DNA of 64,000 nucleotides, taken from Penium margaritaceum. Lineage: Eukaryota > Streptophyta > Zygnematophyceae > Desmidiales > Peniaceae. The position numbers were made by a program, and so were the translations under genes. The notes under the pieces are model-generated. The model had not been told where the DNA came from, searched no databases, and saw only the letters and a list, made by a program, of their open reading frames with translations. The stretch spans positions 129,692 to 193,691 of the forward strand of contig SZWC01001177.1 of the NCBI GenBank assembly GCA_023375785.1, written 5' to 3'. Positions 10,422-21,712 of the stretch are shown here, piece by piece; position 1 is the stretch's first letter, and every line of letters begins with the position of its first letter.

Positions 10422-11489
10422 ATGATCCTGAATTGTAAGCCATCAGATGATATAGTTTTTGTCGATGAAACGCATATAGATCTAGTACCTAGAAAGCGGG
10501 AAAATTGCATTCAATTATATACACAGAGCATCACATTGAAGGTACTTAACCTGGCTCATTCGACGTGGTGCTATGCAATCCCTTGTTCCATGAAAACAAG
10601 GCTCTAATGTCCTTTGAATGAAAGCGCTTGATCCTTTGAAAGGAATAGCAAGGATGTACGTTGATTGAGGATTTTTTTTACCAACTCCAAGAAGCATAAG
10701 TCATTTTTCCTTGGAATCATCTCAAGGGTACCATCAAATCTGCATCATTGAAGATGATGTGTCCAAAGAAGCATTTTTATTGCATATAGGACATTTATAG
10801 TTATCGGATTTTGCTTTGAGCTTACGAACGCTCCGGTAATCTTCCAAGAAACCAAACGTTTACCAAAAAACCTCAGTCAATTTGTCTTGGTTTATATGGA
10901 CGACATTGTACTTTTCTTTAAACAAGTCAAAGAGAACATGTATCATTTGCGTGAAGTTCTTGAAATCCTTTGGAAACAGAATTTCCATACAAAAGTGAGA
11001 AGGTCTAAGTTTGCACAAGATGAGCCCAAATACCTTGGACATATAGGTGGCAAAGAAACTGTCTCTGTCGATCCACAAAAGGTCGAAGACATAGTGGAAA
11101 TGTTGCACTCTGAAAACTTTGGGCATATTTGGTCTTTTCTTGACCCTGCAAACTAATTTCAATGGGTTATGCAATGGTAGAATCCTTGGTAGCTCCACCA
11201 ACCAGGCTCATGCAAAAAGACGTGCATTAGGAACAGACAACAAACTATTCTGACGCTTTCTCAAATTCAAGGAACCCCTTTCAATAGCGCTCATATTGGA
11301 TCTTCTAGATCCATCAGAACTCTAGGAAGTGGGATGTGATGCATCAGTAGTTGGAATCAGGGCAGTCCTCATAGATAATGGTTATCTAGTGGCAAATGAG
11401 AGATGGAAGCTCATCCTTGCGATGACATGGTACACGACTGGTAGTCAAGAACTCCTATTTGTGGTACATGCTTTCAAGATGTGGAACTC
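10422..11489 (+). pseudogene. G1 gypsy reverse transcriptase and first half of RNase H (copy b)
   Basis: The RT palm is visible as LVYMDDIVLFF at about 10890, followed by YHLREVLEILWKQNF and the PKYLGHIGGKE block, all standard gypsy RT landmarks. RNase H begins near 11329 (CDASVVGIRAVL, ELLFVVHAFKMW) and is cut at 11489 by the 3' LTR of the antisense copy c. The matching second half lies at 31276. Confidence 0.75.
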
Positions 11490-12148
11490 TACAACGGCTC
11501 TGTCTCCAGCTCTTGCACTAAGGTCATTGACAAAGTTCACACAATGGCATATAGAGCTTGCTCAAGGGGATTTTCCCTGTGTGTCACTCTCGGTGAAATT
11601 GTCATCAACGACCCATGCAAGGAGACTCGAATATCTTGAGTCTCTGGAGGCTTATTTCTGCTTTTACCTTGCCCCCTAATTCTTGGTCCAAAACAAAGGG
11701 GATATTGCTTTGAACTCGTGAATTTGCACACATTTTTAAAAGAAAATTTTGAAGTTTTTTGTCGAATGAACTCTAGATACGTTTTTTACGTGACAACACA
11801 AAACTGTTGTGTGCAAGGCACGTACAGCAATTTTGTGCCGGCGCTTTTGGTCTCTCTCGTGCCTCACTCCCTTGCTCTCTAAACCTTGCCTTACTTGCTT
11901 GAGAAGGCAGAGAGGAGAGGGTGGGAACAAGGGCTCAAGGCAACAGGCCTTGGTCCTCAAGGCCTTGCAGCCTCCTGGCCTCTGACCGAGCAACTAGCTT
12001 GATCGGCAGCCAGCAGGTAGCTGGCAGCCAGCTTGCTGGTGGCCAGCAAAGTGCTGGCTGCTGGCCAGTCCTCGTAGTGGCAAAGGGTGGTGTCAAGGTA
12101 CCCCTTGCAATCGCGAGAAGGAAGGGCGAAACTGACCCTCTCGCTACA
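11490..12148 (-). repeat. 3' LTR of G1 copy c (incomplete)
   Basis: Starts TGTAGCGAG at 12148, just after a polypurine tract. It aligns with the start of the G1 LTRs at 5612 and 31275, including the GGCCAGC-rich stretch at 12010-12080. It is much shorter than the 1.54-kb 5' LTR. Confidence 0.65.
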
Positions 12149-12559
12149 TTCCTCCCCACTTATTTTGAACTGTCCCGGTTCATGACTAACATGTAGGAGT
12201 AACACATAGTGATTCTTCAACACTGTGGCAGGAAATGAATAATTTTCATCAACAACTAAAGACAAACACGTGCACAACACTTGGACCTAAGTTGTAGCCT
12301 ATCGGTGAGCACGGCTACTAGCATCTCCTTTGTAGGCTGGATCGTCCGCCCGATAACTTCATTGGGCATTTTCAACCTCTTATGGTCGTTTTCTATGGTG
12401 GCCCCCCTGTGGGAATGTTGTTATCTTTTTCCGTACTCAAGTGGTTTTCTCTACATCGTGTTGATTTGTGTGAGCTACAAGCTTGCTCCGATACTCGTTG
12501 ACCATCCAAGTGGGCAACCAAGATTCGGGTTTCCATGAGTTATGTTCAGGTCCACAACC

Positions 12560-14640
12560 TGCCCAATGAATGAGGCATTCCCTGAAAACGCACAACCGGA
12601 GTGAACGGTCTCAGTGGTGGAGTAGGCGAAGGAAATTGTATTGACTTTTAGTAGCAAAGACGACTGGTAATGGCTTAACAGTTTTGTCTCCCGTATGTAG
12701 AGCCGCCAGGCTCAGATGAAACATGTCATGTATCTTCATACTTAGCGGTAGCAACAACCGGTTCTTGGTATGCCTATGGCCCAAGGCGTGCCATGATTGA
12801 AAATGGTCCAAAGCACTTCGGTAGAAGCTCTCGTGCCCTTAGTGACTTCAGCCACAGGTTCTTAGTGCTGAGAAGCACTTGGTCACCAATTTCAAATGAG
12901 ACTTCATAGCGAATTTTGTTGGAATATGTCTTTTATTCTTGTCAAGCTGCTTGAAGGTGGCCCTTTACCTCCTCTAACAAAGATTCTATGCCCCTAGTAA
13001 AGGCTTGATGAGAAGTAACCCATCCTTATGTATTGAGAATCTTCATAAATAAACAGGGAACCACTAGGAGTAAACCACTCTTCAACACAAATGGTGTAAA
13101 TTGTGTGGAGTCGTTCACCGAGTTGTCCATTGCAAACTCTACTGGTTTTGGGAATTCATCCCTGTCATTCATGGCACGGTCCACGTACATGCGAAGCATG
13201 TGCTTGAAAGTGCAATTCATGAGCTATCTTTGTCTGTCAGTTGAAGGATACAATGCTTTCAACATTTGAGACTTGCTATCAAATATTTTTTTATCTCGAT
13301 CTAAGATAATTTGCAACGACAAGCCATAATCGTTTCTCCAACGTCTCTCGTGTCAAGCACAACAACTTGTTCTAGGTGCTAGAATATTCTTGCGCCCTCC
13401 ACGAATTGGTACTTTTCCATATCTAAAGAGTCTTGGATCTACAAATCTACACAGTATCCCATCCGGATCTTATTTACAAAGCCGTTGTATTGGATAATCT
13501 CTCAAGGTGGTTTCCACATAGGTGTAGGGGGATCTGGTGTTTACACTGTTGTCGCAATGGCCACAAAACACGCATCGAGCTCAATTATTACTTTCATTTA
13601 CACATGTTGTCGACTTAATGGATTGGCTGTGTTGATGTGTCTTGGCCGATATTCCCATGTGAATGAGAATTGGCTCATGTATTTGCTCTAGCACGTCCGT
13701 CGTCTTGACAGATTCTGTTGCGTTTGGAAAAACACCCATAGGTTATGGTCGGTCACCACTGTCACACTTCCCTTAGCGTCCTTGAGGCAACTATGCCAGA
13801 TCTTGAAAGTGTGTACTACTGCAAGAAACTCTTGATCTCTTATTGTAGTACGTCTATGCGTGGTTGAGCTTCCGGCTCTCATACGCAACTGGATGACCAT
13901 TATGCATGAGAACTGCTCCAAATCCTACTACCAATGCATCTCATCGCACCTCCCACGGTTTCCATGTGTCTCAAAGAGCTAAAATGGATGTTGTGGATAG
14001 AGGCTCTCTGACTTTGAGAAAGTCATTCTTGTAGTCTAATGTACTGTCCCAATGCACGTCTTTCTGCATGAGCCTGATTAGCGGTGCTACCAATTTGAAT
14101 ACTTTTGCATCAACCGTTGGAAGTAATTTGCAAGACCGAATCTGCCCAACGTTTTCTGGGTTCGGCCAATCCAGAACGGCTTTGATCTTTTGTGGGCCGA
14201 CACGGATGCCATCCTTGCGAAAATTGTTTCCAAGGTATGCGACTTCATCTTGTGCAAAACTTGCACTTGCTCACTTTTGCATAGAACTTCTATTCTCAAA
14301 GTGTTACAAGGACTTTGCATATGGTTTATGTGCTCTTCCATGGCTTTGGAGGAAACCAGGATATTTTCTAGGTAAGCCAAGACAATGTGGTCAAATGTTT
14401 TGGCAAACATTGGTGTATTTCTCCTGTGAAGGTTGCCAGGGTGTTTGCTAGCCCGAAGCATAAAACTCATAACTGGTCATATCACATATGCATTAAAAAC
14501 ACTGTTTTGGATACCTCATCTTTCGTGATGCGGATTTGATGCTATCCTTGGGACAAATACAAGGACAAAGCCATGTTTTCCCTTTCGAAGGATCAAGTAC
14601 TTTTATTCAAAACACATCAAATAACTTTTTTTGCGGAGCC
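12560..14640 (-). pseudogene. G1 copy c pol: RT, RNase H, integrase
   Basis: RT blocks (YQIRITKDE and a palm block ending in VSSKAMEEHINHM) lie at 14640-14087. RNase H (TIRDQEFLAVVHTFKIWH, VTVVTDHN) is at 13980-13688. The integrase core end and C-terminal region (MLRMYVDRAMNDRDEFPKPV at 13195-13130; FEIGDQVLLSTKNLWLKS and LLPKCFGPFSI near 12900-12790) follow. The order RT, RNase H, integrase is diagnostic of Ty3/gypsy. Fossil with many breaks. Confidence 0.8.
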
Positions 14641-16969
14641 AAGGATCGCTTAGCGCCATGTCAAACTGGTCAAAAAGATTTTCTTTAATGCAACACTTTG
14701 TGTACATCCTTGAATGCATTTCTTTGCTTTACAGATGCCGATCACGAGTACGGTACAATTTTTTGCAACAACAACCGTGCCATGTAATGGCTCGTACTTA
14801 AAGCCTGGCTGACAGGAAAAGCCCAGATTAGCGTAGTCATCCCCTCTAGTGTCAGCCAGGATGTTCACAGGAGCAGCAGTTAGGTGTCATTTAAACTAAA
14901 TCGTAATTTTACATCCATTCTTCTGAGTAAACAGGCTTGAAATCAGTAGGGCAAGTTTGAAATAAACACGGAATCTATATGGAGAGCACCATAAATCCCA
15001 TAATTTACCCATTGAAATTCACATCTTGTGGGCACAAGTGAACTTGGCTAGCATCCTACAATCTCTGAGTTTGATAGGGTCAAAGCCATCCGCCAAAGGT
15101 ATGTAAACATGATTGTACTCATCACTTTAAGGGCATTCGCTTCAATGACTTGGTCACATAACTCTTGCACAGTGGTTGGTGCCACCACCTCAAAGCATGT
15201 ATGATCATGCATCTCATCCAGAGATGCAAGGTTTAGTGGACAATGTCGGTCGGCAAGTGTAGAATGAGGTTCAAAAAGATGTGAGAAAACAATGGAGAAA
15301 TTCGAAATTGTCAAGAAGTCAAAGATCCTCATATGAAAACATCAACCCCCACTCGTGATCTAGTTTTAACTTTGCGTCATCCCCACTTACTTCACTCAAG
15401 GGTGGGAGAAACCCGCACCATGGCCCTCTCCGTTACCACGGCCAGGGCTGTTCTTGTAGCCGCGGCCCTGTCCAGGGCCCTGTTCACGTCCTCTGCCACA
15501 CCATCCCCAAGAGGTGTAGCAGTTGCAGCCGACGCCGCGGCCTCTTGCCCATTGCCAGCACCCTCAAGGCTGTGAGCCCTAAAGTTGCCCGGCTCCATGA
15601 ATTTGTGGTAGAGTCTTTTTTAAAAGGCCGTGTCGCGACACTCATGTGCTACCTGTAGCTCGCCATTGTCGCGGCTGCGCTGTTTGTTGAGGGCCTTATG
15701 CCCACCAGCCTTCTATGCTGGATGTTTTGCGGTCTGCTTGCCCTTGACCATGTCCCGTTGTTTCATTGTTCGACTAGTTCCTTCAATGTTCATGCGTATT
15801 TTTTTGCCTTGTTGTGCTTGTGCTGTCATGCATCTGAGTACAGCTTCAGATTTGTTGAATACACTTCACTTATGCAGTCATGCAATTCCCTCCAGCTTGT
15901 CCAAGCTTGGTTGGTTGCCTTTGTGGTGATGTTTTCTTTCAGCTTCTTTGTAGCCAGACCATCAAAGAAGTGCTCCAGCAAAAAGCACTCCAGGTACTAA
16001 AAGGTTTGGGTCCCATTGCCTTCCATGAAATTTTCAACTTCATCCACGAGTACGGTGAACTCACTCAAGTATGCCTCAAGCAATCTCCCCAACTGCCTAA
16101 AGTCCTTGATCTTAGGAAAAGCACACTACACCTCCTCATGCTGGGTATACTTCTTACGCATGATAGTGAAACAATCCTCCCACAGCATGGGTTGCCACTC
16201 AAGGTGTGGCTACTCCACGCTTCACTCCTTGACCACTTCCTTGACGAGCTTGTGCTCAAGCCGTGTTGTGGCAAGATCATCCTAATGACCGAATGGCACC
16301 TTGTGCACTGGTGAAGTGTGCTCCATGCGATGCAACCAATCGATCTGTTTCATGCCCTTTTGGAGAATCTCTACACCGTAGAGGAGTGATGTACTCATGA
16401 CCGGCCCCAGAGTTGTTGAGGTAGAAAACATCAGCAGCTACAGCCTGCTATGATCAGTGTTGCATCCGCACGTGGGTCACGCTCTATAACTCCTTGTCAA
16501 GGTCATCGCATTGGCGGGTTGCATCATGAGCGACCAGGCGTTGCAGCTGACGGTCATGGTCAAGGTCCGTGATGCTCTGTTCGACGTGGACAAGCAGGTT
16601 GGCAAATGTGAACTTCAGCTCTGATATCATCAAGGCATTAGTGATAGCCTCAGAGGCCTCGTGCTCTCCGGTCATCTTTCTCCACTACAGGATGGTTCCT
16701 TTTGCGTACACGCTTCCGAGGAGTCCTGTCTTTCAAACAAGGCTGTCATCAGCAACGACACTCGAGACGAAGTTGGTCTGCCCCATCGTAGCCACATCAT
16801 GGAAATGTGGGTCTATCTCTACTCCTTTGGATGGTGATGTATCTCCAGCGTCGGTGGTGATCTTCAATTTGCCTGCTACCTTGGCAGGCAACTCAGCAAG
16901 TCTCCAGCGGTCGTCACAAATTGCCTCCACAGCGATATCGTCTGGCTCGTGCTTACGAGAACTTCCCAT
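14641..16969 (-). pseudogene. G1 copy c protease and gag (main part)
   Basis: From 16969 downward: an N-terminal gag segment (SSRKHEPDDIAVEAICDD), a coiled-coil-like stretch ending DDLDKEL near 16490, the capsid blocks LEWQPMLWEDC and TIMRKKYTQHEE near 16200-16130 shared with copy b, an Ala/Gly/Arg-rich nucleocapsid-like tail (15600-15380), then the protease region ending in FDMALSDPWL at 14640. The first gag codons lie on the far side of copia-1 at 25078-25215. Confidence 0.65.
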
Positions 16970-17133
16970 TGTTGAAATAGTGTGCACCTTGTCCACTGCC
17001 TAGCTGGCTAGCTACACATACAGACAAGGCATGCACTGCTCTATGGAGTATGTCCCCTTGGTCTGTTCTGAGATGGGCCAGGAATGCACTGCCCATAATG
17101 GGTATGTCCCCTGTGGCTCATCATAGGAACCAT

Positions 17134-17206
17134 ACCTTTTTGGCTTGGTTGATTAGGCACCGGAGTCTCAAACCAGAGGTCGCGGGTTCAAACCCCGCGA
17201 CGGCCG
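17134..17206 (+). other. tRNA-like segment with A and B boxes inside copia-1 5' LTR
   Basis: A-box-like TGGCTTGGTTGATTAGG starts at 17141 and a perfect B box GGTTCAAACCC lies at 17185-17195. The 44-base spacing is that of a standard class I tRNA (positions 8 to 52). In tRNA numbering the D stem pairs (GCTT/AGGC), U33 is present, the anticodon would be CTC, the variable loop is 5 nt, and the T arm is perfect (GCGGG/CCCGC, extendable to 8 bp). The anticodon stem pairs only 3 of 5, and the acceptor 5' strand does not pair with GACGGCC. It is therefore a tRNA-derived fossil or Pol III promoter rather than a working tRNA gene. A copy lies at 24586-24658 in the 3' LTR. Confidence 0.7.
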
Positions 17207-17373
17207 CAATTTCCTTTGTGGCCAAAACTGGGACAGGAAGCTTCTAGGAAGCTTACTAGAGCCTGCCTTGAGGATGACACTTGGCGGTCTAAGGACGCGC
17301 CAAGTAGGAATGTAGGATGAGGTTGGCTCCAGTGGAGCCACTACAAGCAGAAGCTTTACCAAAGCTCTGCAAG

Positions 17374-17380
17374 TATAAAA
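17374..17380 (+). promoter_or_regulatory. TATA box of copia-1 5' LTR
   Basis: TATAAAA in the context AAGTATAAAAGCC, about 250 bp before the LTR end. This is the usual place for the Pol II start that makes element RNA. The same box is at 24824-24830 in the 3' LTR. Confidence 0.65.
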
Positions 17381-17624
17381 GCCTGTACCTTGCATGCATC
17401 CATTTACAGTTCTTGCCTTTGAGACTCCTCACAGAGTGTCCAACCAAAGGTAGACACTAAAGACCAACATGCGGACTTCGTGAGGTTGCAAACCAAACGA
17501 ACCTAAAGTGTGGATCCCTCGTTCGAGGGTGATATGTTATCTTGGTTGCAATACCAAGAGCGGTTGGCGGCCTCCCATGTCGGGACCCGTTTTCTAGACC
17601 GTTGCTATCCGGCGCATTGACAAA

Positions 17625-17639
17625 GGGTTATGGGCCCAC
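17625..17639 (+). other. Primer-binding site matching the anticodon arm of initiator tRNA-Met
   Basis: GGGTTATGGGCCCAC begins two bases after the LTR. Its complement GTGGGCCCATAACCC equals, from memory, the anticodon stem-loop of plant initiator tRNA-Met. Most copia elements pair with the 3' end (TGGTATCAGAGC). Pairing with the internal region implies a cleaved half-tRNA primer, as known for Drosophila copia and Volvox Osser. Copia-2 has the same site with one mismatch at the same spacing. Confidence 0.75.
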
Positions 17640-18091
17640 ACTTCTGGTTCTAAGGCACGCTTCCAAGACCGACTAGCGCGTGGTCTTGCAGGGCGCACAG
17701 GTACAACAAGGACACGACCATCGGACGGCTCCATCTGCTCCATCGGCTCCATCGGCTTCTTCAGGTAGGGTGCGCGCACGTGGCGGACTAGGGGACGAGG
17801 ACTCGCTCTGTCCATGTTGGACAAGACCCTCGAGCCCCAACAGGATTACGCTCTACCCCTTTTTTAGAAGGTGGTACGACCCCGAGTCCGTTCTCTCACG
17901 ATGGCACCATCGCCTTAGGCGATCATCGGCAGGAGGGGTATGCAACGGAATCAACTGCACCTTTGACAACGGTTGCAGTCAGCAGCCTCATCAGCCTCAT
18001 CGGTCTCAACGAAGCAGAGTAGCAGCGAAGCAGAGAAGACGAGCAACCGCAAGAAATTGCGGATCCGACTCCAGCCCGCCTTGAGGCGGGT

Positions 18092-19386
18092 ATGTCCAAA
18101 TTCACGAGGACAGGTTTTCCCTTGTGGAAATGGCAGTTTGAGATTGTCATGAACGTGCGTGGCTACCTTGACATCCTAAAAGGGACCGAGATAGCACCAG
18201 CCGATGCGACCGTGACGACGCATGCGGCTGACCTTGCAGCATGGACGATGAAGAACAACATGGCTCTCGCCATTCTTGNGACGTCCATCAACGAGACTCA
18301 ACACTCCCACATCACAGGATGCACGTTGGCTGCCGAGGCCTACGCAAAACTTGCACGCGTGCATCAATCGAATGCCCTAGCAAACCGACTCTTCATCTTC
18401 CAACGATTGATGTCGATGAGGGTGAGCGAAGGAGACTCGATACCCGCATTTTTGCAGTCGTTCGACAACGTGCTGCAAGAGGTCCAGCAAATGGAATGGA
18501 ATCTCGACTCCAACATGCGTGCCATGATCCTTCTAATGGCGCTGCCGGAAAGCTGGGGGTCCTTGATCACCGTATTTGGCGGTTGGAAGGAGGCAGATCT
18601 GACGTACGAGGCTGTCGCCGAACACGTCCGCAACGAGTCCATGCAACGCAGTGGCGCCGAGGCAAACATCTCAGCCTATGCCTCTCGCTTCGGTGGACAA
18701 AGTGCAAGCTCTCGCTCCAGTCAAGGCAACAGCGGAAGCGGTGGCGGTGGAGGGAAAGGCAATGGTGGCGGGAAGAGTTCCAAGAAGCCCGGCAACTGTC
18801 ACAACTGTGGCAAGGCTGGGCACTGGGCTAGGGACTGTCGTAGTCCCAAGAGAGAAGGCGGGAACAAAGGTGGAAAGGAGAAGAAGGAGCTCACCAACAT
18901 GATGGCTAGGGGGCTGCCCATGAAGGGCGCAGCGATCCTTAGGCCCGGGGCATTCGCCCTTGACTCGGGCACCAACCACCACTCATCAAAAGAGAAGGGT
19001 GGATTTGTCTCCATGGCCGAATCTGTCATGCGCATCAAGTGTGCAAACGGTGGCGTCGTCCAAGCCATGGGCGAAGGGGACAAGGTGATCACGTTCAACG
19101 TGAATGGTGCGGAGAAGGCAGTCAACCTTCAAAAGGTGGTGTACATGCCCTCCTTCGCAGCCAACTTGCTGTCCGCCTCACAAATCACCGACAACAACAT
19201 GACAGTGGTGTTCACCAACAAGGAAGCGGTGGCCCTAAAAAACGAGGACATCCAGATTTTGTACACCAAAGACGACCTCATGCTTCAAGTTCCAAGAGTC
19301 GACGGCCTCTACGTGCTTCAAACCAAAGTCACCAAGGCGTCGGATGAGGGACTCACATGTGCCACCAAGACAGTGGCACCGGAGCC
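18092..19386 (+). CDS. Copia-1 gag-protease (start of polyprotein)
   Basis: Frame from ATG at 18092, open up to the N gap at 19387, with one ambiguous base at 18279. Residues 1-170 are a UBN2/copia-type gag (GFPLWKWQFEIVM, LFIFQRLMSMRV, MALPESWGSLI). Residues about 205-235 are Gly/Ser-rich. A CCHC zinc knuckle CHNCGKAGHWARDC lies near residues 236-249, and the aspartic protease motif ALDSGTNHH near 288-297. A conserved post-protease block VVYMPSFAANLLSASQIT follows. The protein forms the RNA-packaging particle and cleaves the polyprotein. Copia-2 gag is related (TGFALWRWQFEV). Confidence 0.85.
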
Positions 19387-19711
19387 NNNNNNNNNNNNNN
19401 NNNNNNNNNNNNNNNNNNNNNNNNNNNNNNNNNNNNNNNNNNNNNNNNNNNNNNNNNNNNNNNNNNNNNNNNNNNNNNNNNNNNNNNNNNNNNNNNNNNN
19501 NNNNNNNNNNNNNNNNNNNNNNNNNNNNNNNNNNNNNNNNNNNNNNNNNNNNNNNNNNNNNNNNNNNNNNNNNNNNNNNNNNNNNNNNNNNNNNNNNNNN
19601 NNNNNNNNNNNNNNNNNNNNNNNNNNNNNNNNNNNNNNNNNNNNNNNNNNNNNNNNNNNNNNNNNNNNNNNNNNNNNNNNNNNNNNNNNNNNNNNNNNNN
19701 NNNNNNNNNNN
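19387..19711. other. Assembly gap, 325 N
   Basis: 325 consecutive N inside copia-1 between protease and pre-integrase regions. Single-n gaps also occur at 18279, 20537, 20941, 21712 and 24564, all within this element. This marks a high-copy repeat that the assembler could not resolve. Confidence 1.
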
Positions 19712-21711
19712 GATGATGCACCACTGGCGACCGCTGCGGCCGCCACATCAACCAAGGACACAGATGCTGAGCTGTGGCACTGGCGATTTGGCGATGTGGC
19801 CAACAGCACGCTGCAAAAGATGCAAGAGCAAGAGGTAGTCCGCGGAATGGAAGGGTGCACTATGAAGCATGGCAAAGGGTATACATTGTGTGAACCATGC
19901 CTCCAAGCGAAGGCAAAGAAGAAGTCGTTTGGGAGAGGAGGTCAACGAGCGGAGCACGTCTTGGAACTGATACACAGTGACATGTGTGGACCCTTCCGCA
20001 CACCGTCTAACGGACAAAGCAAGTACTTCCTGACCTTCATTGACGACCACAGCCACAAGTTTTGGATCTATTTCCTCAAAACAAAGGAAGAGGTCAAGGA
20101 GAAGCTCCTCGAGTCCGTCGCCATGGTGGAGCGGCAAACGTCCAAGAAGGTGAAGGCGCTCCGAACTGAAAATGGGGTTGAGTACGAGGCATGCAAGCCT
20201 TGGCTCAAGCATCATGGCATCCGACACGAGCAAACCACCCCTTACAATCCCCAAAGCAACGGCGTTGCCGAGAGGATGATTCAGACACTACTCGGCATGG
20301 TGCGAAGCATGCTCTTCGACGCCAAGCTCCCACCTCGCTTTTGGGCTGAAGCAGCAACAACGGCTTGCTACCTCTTGAACCTCACACCAGCGACCGCCTT
20401 GCGAAAGCGTGGAAAGGAGCAGGAAAAGCAGCTGAAGACCCCAGAGGAATCATGGTCGGGAAAGAAACCCAACGCATCTCATCTGAAGGTGTTCGGGTCA
20501 ACTGCATGGGTGAAGATCCAGTCGGGAGAAGGTGGANACCACCCCTTACAACCCCCAAAGCAACGGCGTTGCCGAGAGGATGAACCAGACCCTACTCGGC
20601 ATGGTGCGAAGCATGCTCTTCGACGCCAAGCTCCCACCTCGCTTTTGGGCTGAAGCAGCAACAACAGCTTGCTACCTCTTGAACCTAACACCAGAGACCG
20701 CCTTGCGGAAGCGTGGAAAGGAGCAGGACAAGCAGCTGAAGACCCCACAAGAAGCATGGTCGGGAAAGAAACCCAACGCATCTCATCTGAAGGTGTTCGG
20801 GTCAACTGCATGGGTGAAGATCCAGTCGGGAGAAGGTGGAGGCAAGCTCGATGCACGCTCCAAGAAGTGCATCATGGTTGGGTACGACACGTCACACAAA
20901 GCCTATCGGCTTTGGGACCAGGCAGCAGGCAAGCTCGTGANCGTCGTGTTCGACGAACGCACCCTTGGAAAGGGAGAGCTGCTGGACCCGACCCTCACTC
21001 CCAAAGCGGGAGAGTGGATAGTGTTGCTTGAGTCCGGAGACCAAGCACCCGACAACTGGCTCTCCTTGCCAGCAGGTGGTGGGAATGGGAGAGTGGCTGC
21101 GGAGGATGATGCAGCATCTGACATAGACGCGGATACCGAGGCGTCCGAGGCTTCCGAGTCTGACTTGGAGTCTGACGACTCTTTTGACGAAAACAACGAC
21201 GACAAACCACCACCTGTGGAAGCACCAGCACCAAAGCAAGAAGCGGCACCACTACCCCGGCGCAGTTTGTGACCAAAGAGAGCACCTTTGCGGTATGAGG
21301 ATGATTGGACCGGCCTTAGCTGGTCGTGCATGGCTCAAGGAGAGCCATCCACAGTGGCGGAGGCCATGAATGGCCCAGATGCGGCCAAGTGGAAGGAGGC
21401 AGTGGATAGCGAGCTCGCATCCATTGCCGAGAATGGCACGTGGGTGCTGGTGGATAGACCCGACAAGGCCCACGTGGTGGGATCCAAGTGGGTCCTCCGA
21501 GTGAAGAAGAAGCAAGACGGCAACATCGACAAGTTCAAGGCAAGGGTAGTGGCTAAGGGGTTCTCTCAACGCCCGGGCTCCGAGTACGACGAGACGTTCG
21601 CGCCCGTCGTGACCTTTGCCTCCATCCGCTCTCTCCTTGGCATTGCTGCCGCAAAGAACTTGGAGATACACCAGATGGACGTCAGGACAGCTTTCCTTTA
21701 TGGGAAGCTTG
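19712..21711 (+). other. Redundant copia-1 blocks (integrase and integrase-to-RT)
   Basis: Block 19712-20536 carries the pre-integrase and integrase region (LWHWRFGD, CEPCLQAKAKKK, LELIHSDMCGPF). Block 20538-21711 carries integrase end to early RT (NPQSNGVAERM, VFGSTAWVKIQSG, SKWVLRVKKKQD, HQMDVRTAF). Most of this sequence recurs almost identically in 21713-23246. Each junction is a single n. Overlapping unmerged contigs explain this better than a real duplication. Confidence 0.8.
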
Positions 21712-21712
21712 N

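Larger units (their letters stand above)
5612..11489 (+). mobile_element. Ty3/gypsy family G1, copy b: left part (5' LTR to RNase H)
   Basis: A plus-strand gypsy element: 5' LTR 5612-7164, leader and gag 7165-9830 (split by a solo LTR at 7697-8667), protease region about 9840-10420, reverse transcriptase 10422-11160 and the first half of RNase H to 11489. The second half of RNase H and the integrase resume at 31276. The 19.8 kb between is a separate antisense G1 element and its own insertions. A primer site is only faintly recognisable (an AGAGCGAGG-like word after the LTR). It is among the oldest layers of the window, with many breaks. Confidence 0.7.
16970..17622 (+). repeat. 5' LTR of copia-1
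   Basis: 653 bp, TGTTGAAATAG ... GCATTGACA. It contains two GGGTATGTCCCCT-like words (17047-17110), a tRNA-like segment (17134-17206) and a TATA box (17374). The 3' copy lacks about 95 bp that are replaced by a single n at 24564, most likely an assembly gap rather than biology. Confidence 0.95.

Noticed and set aside
19885-21711. True tandem partial duplication inside copia-1
   Set aside because: Every block junction is a single n and the blocks are near identical, which fits unmerged assembly overlaps better.
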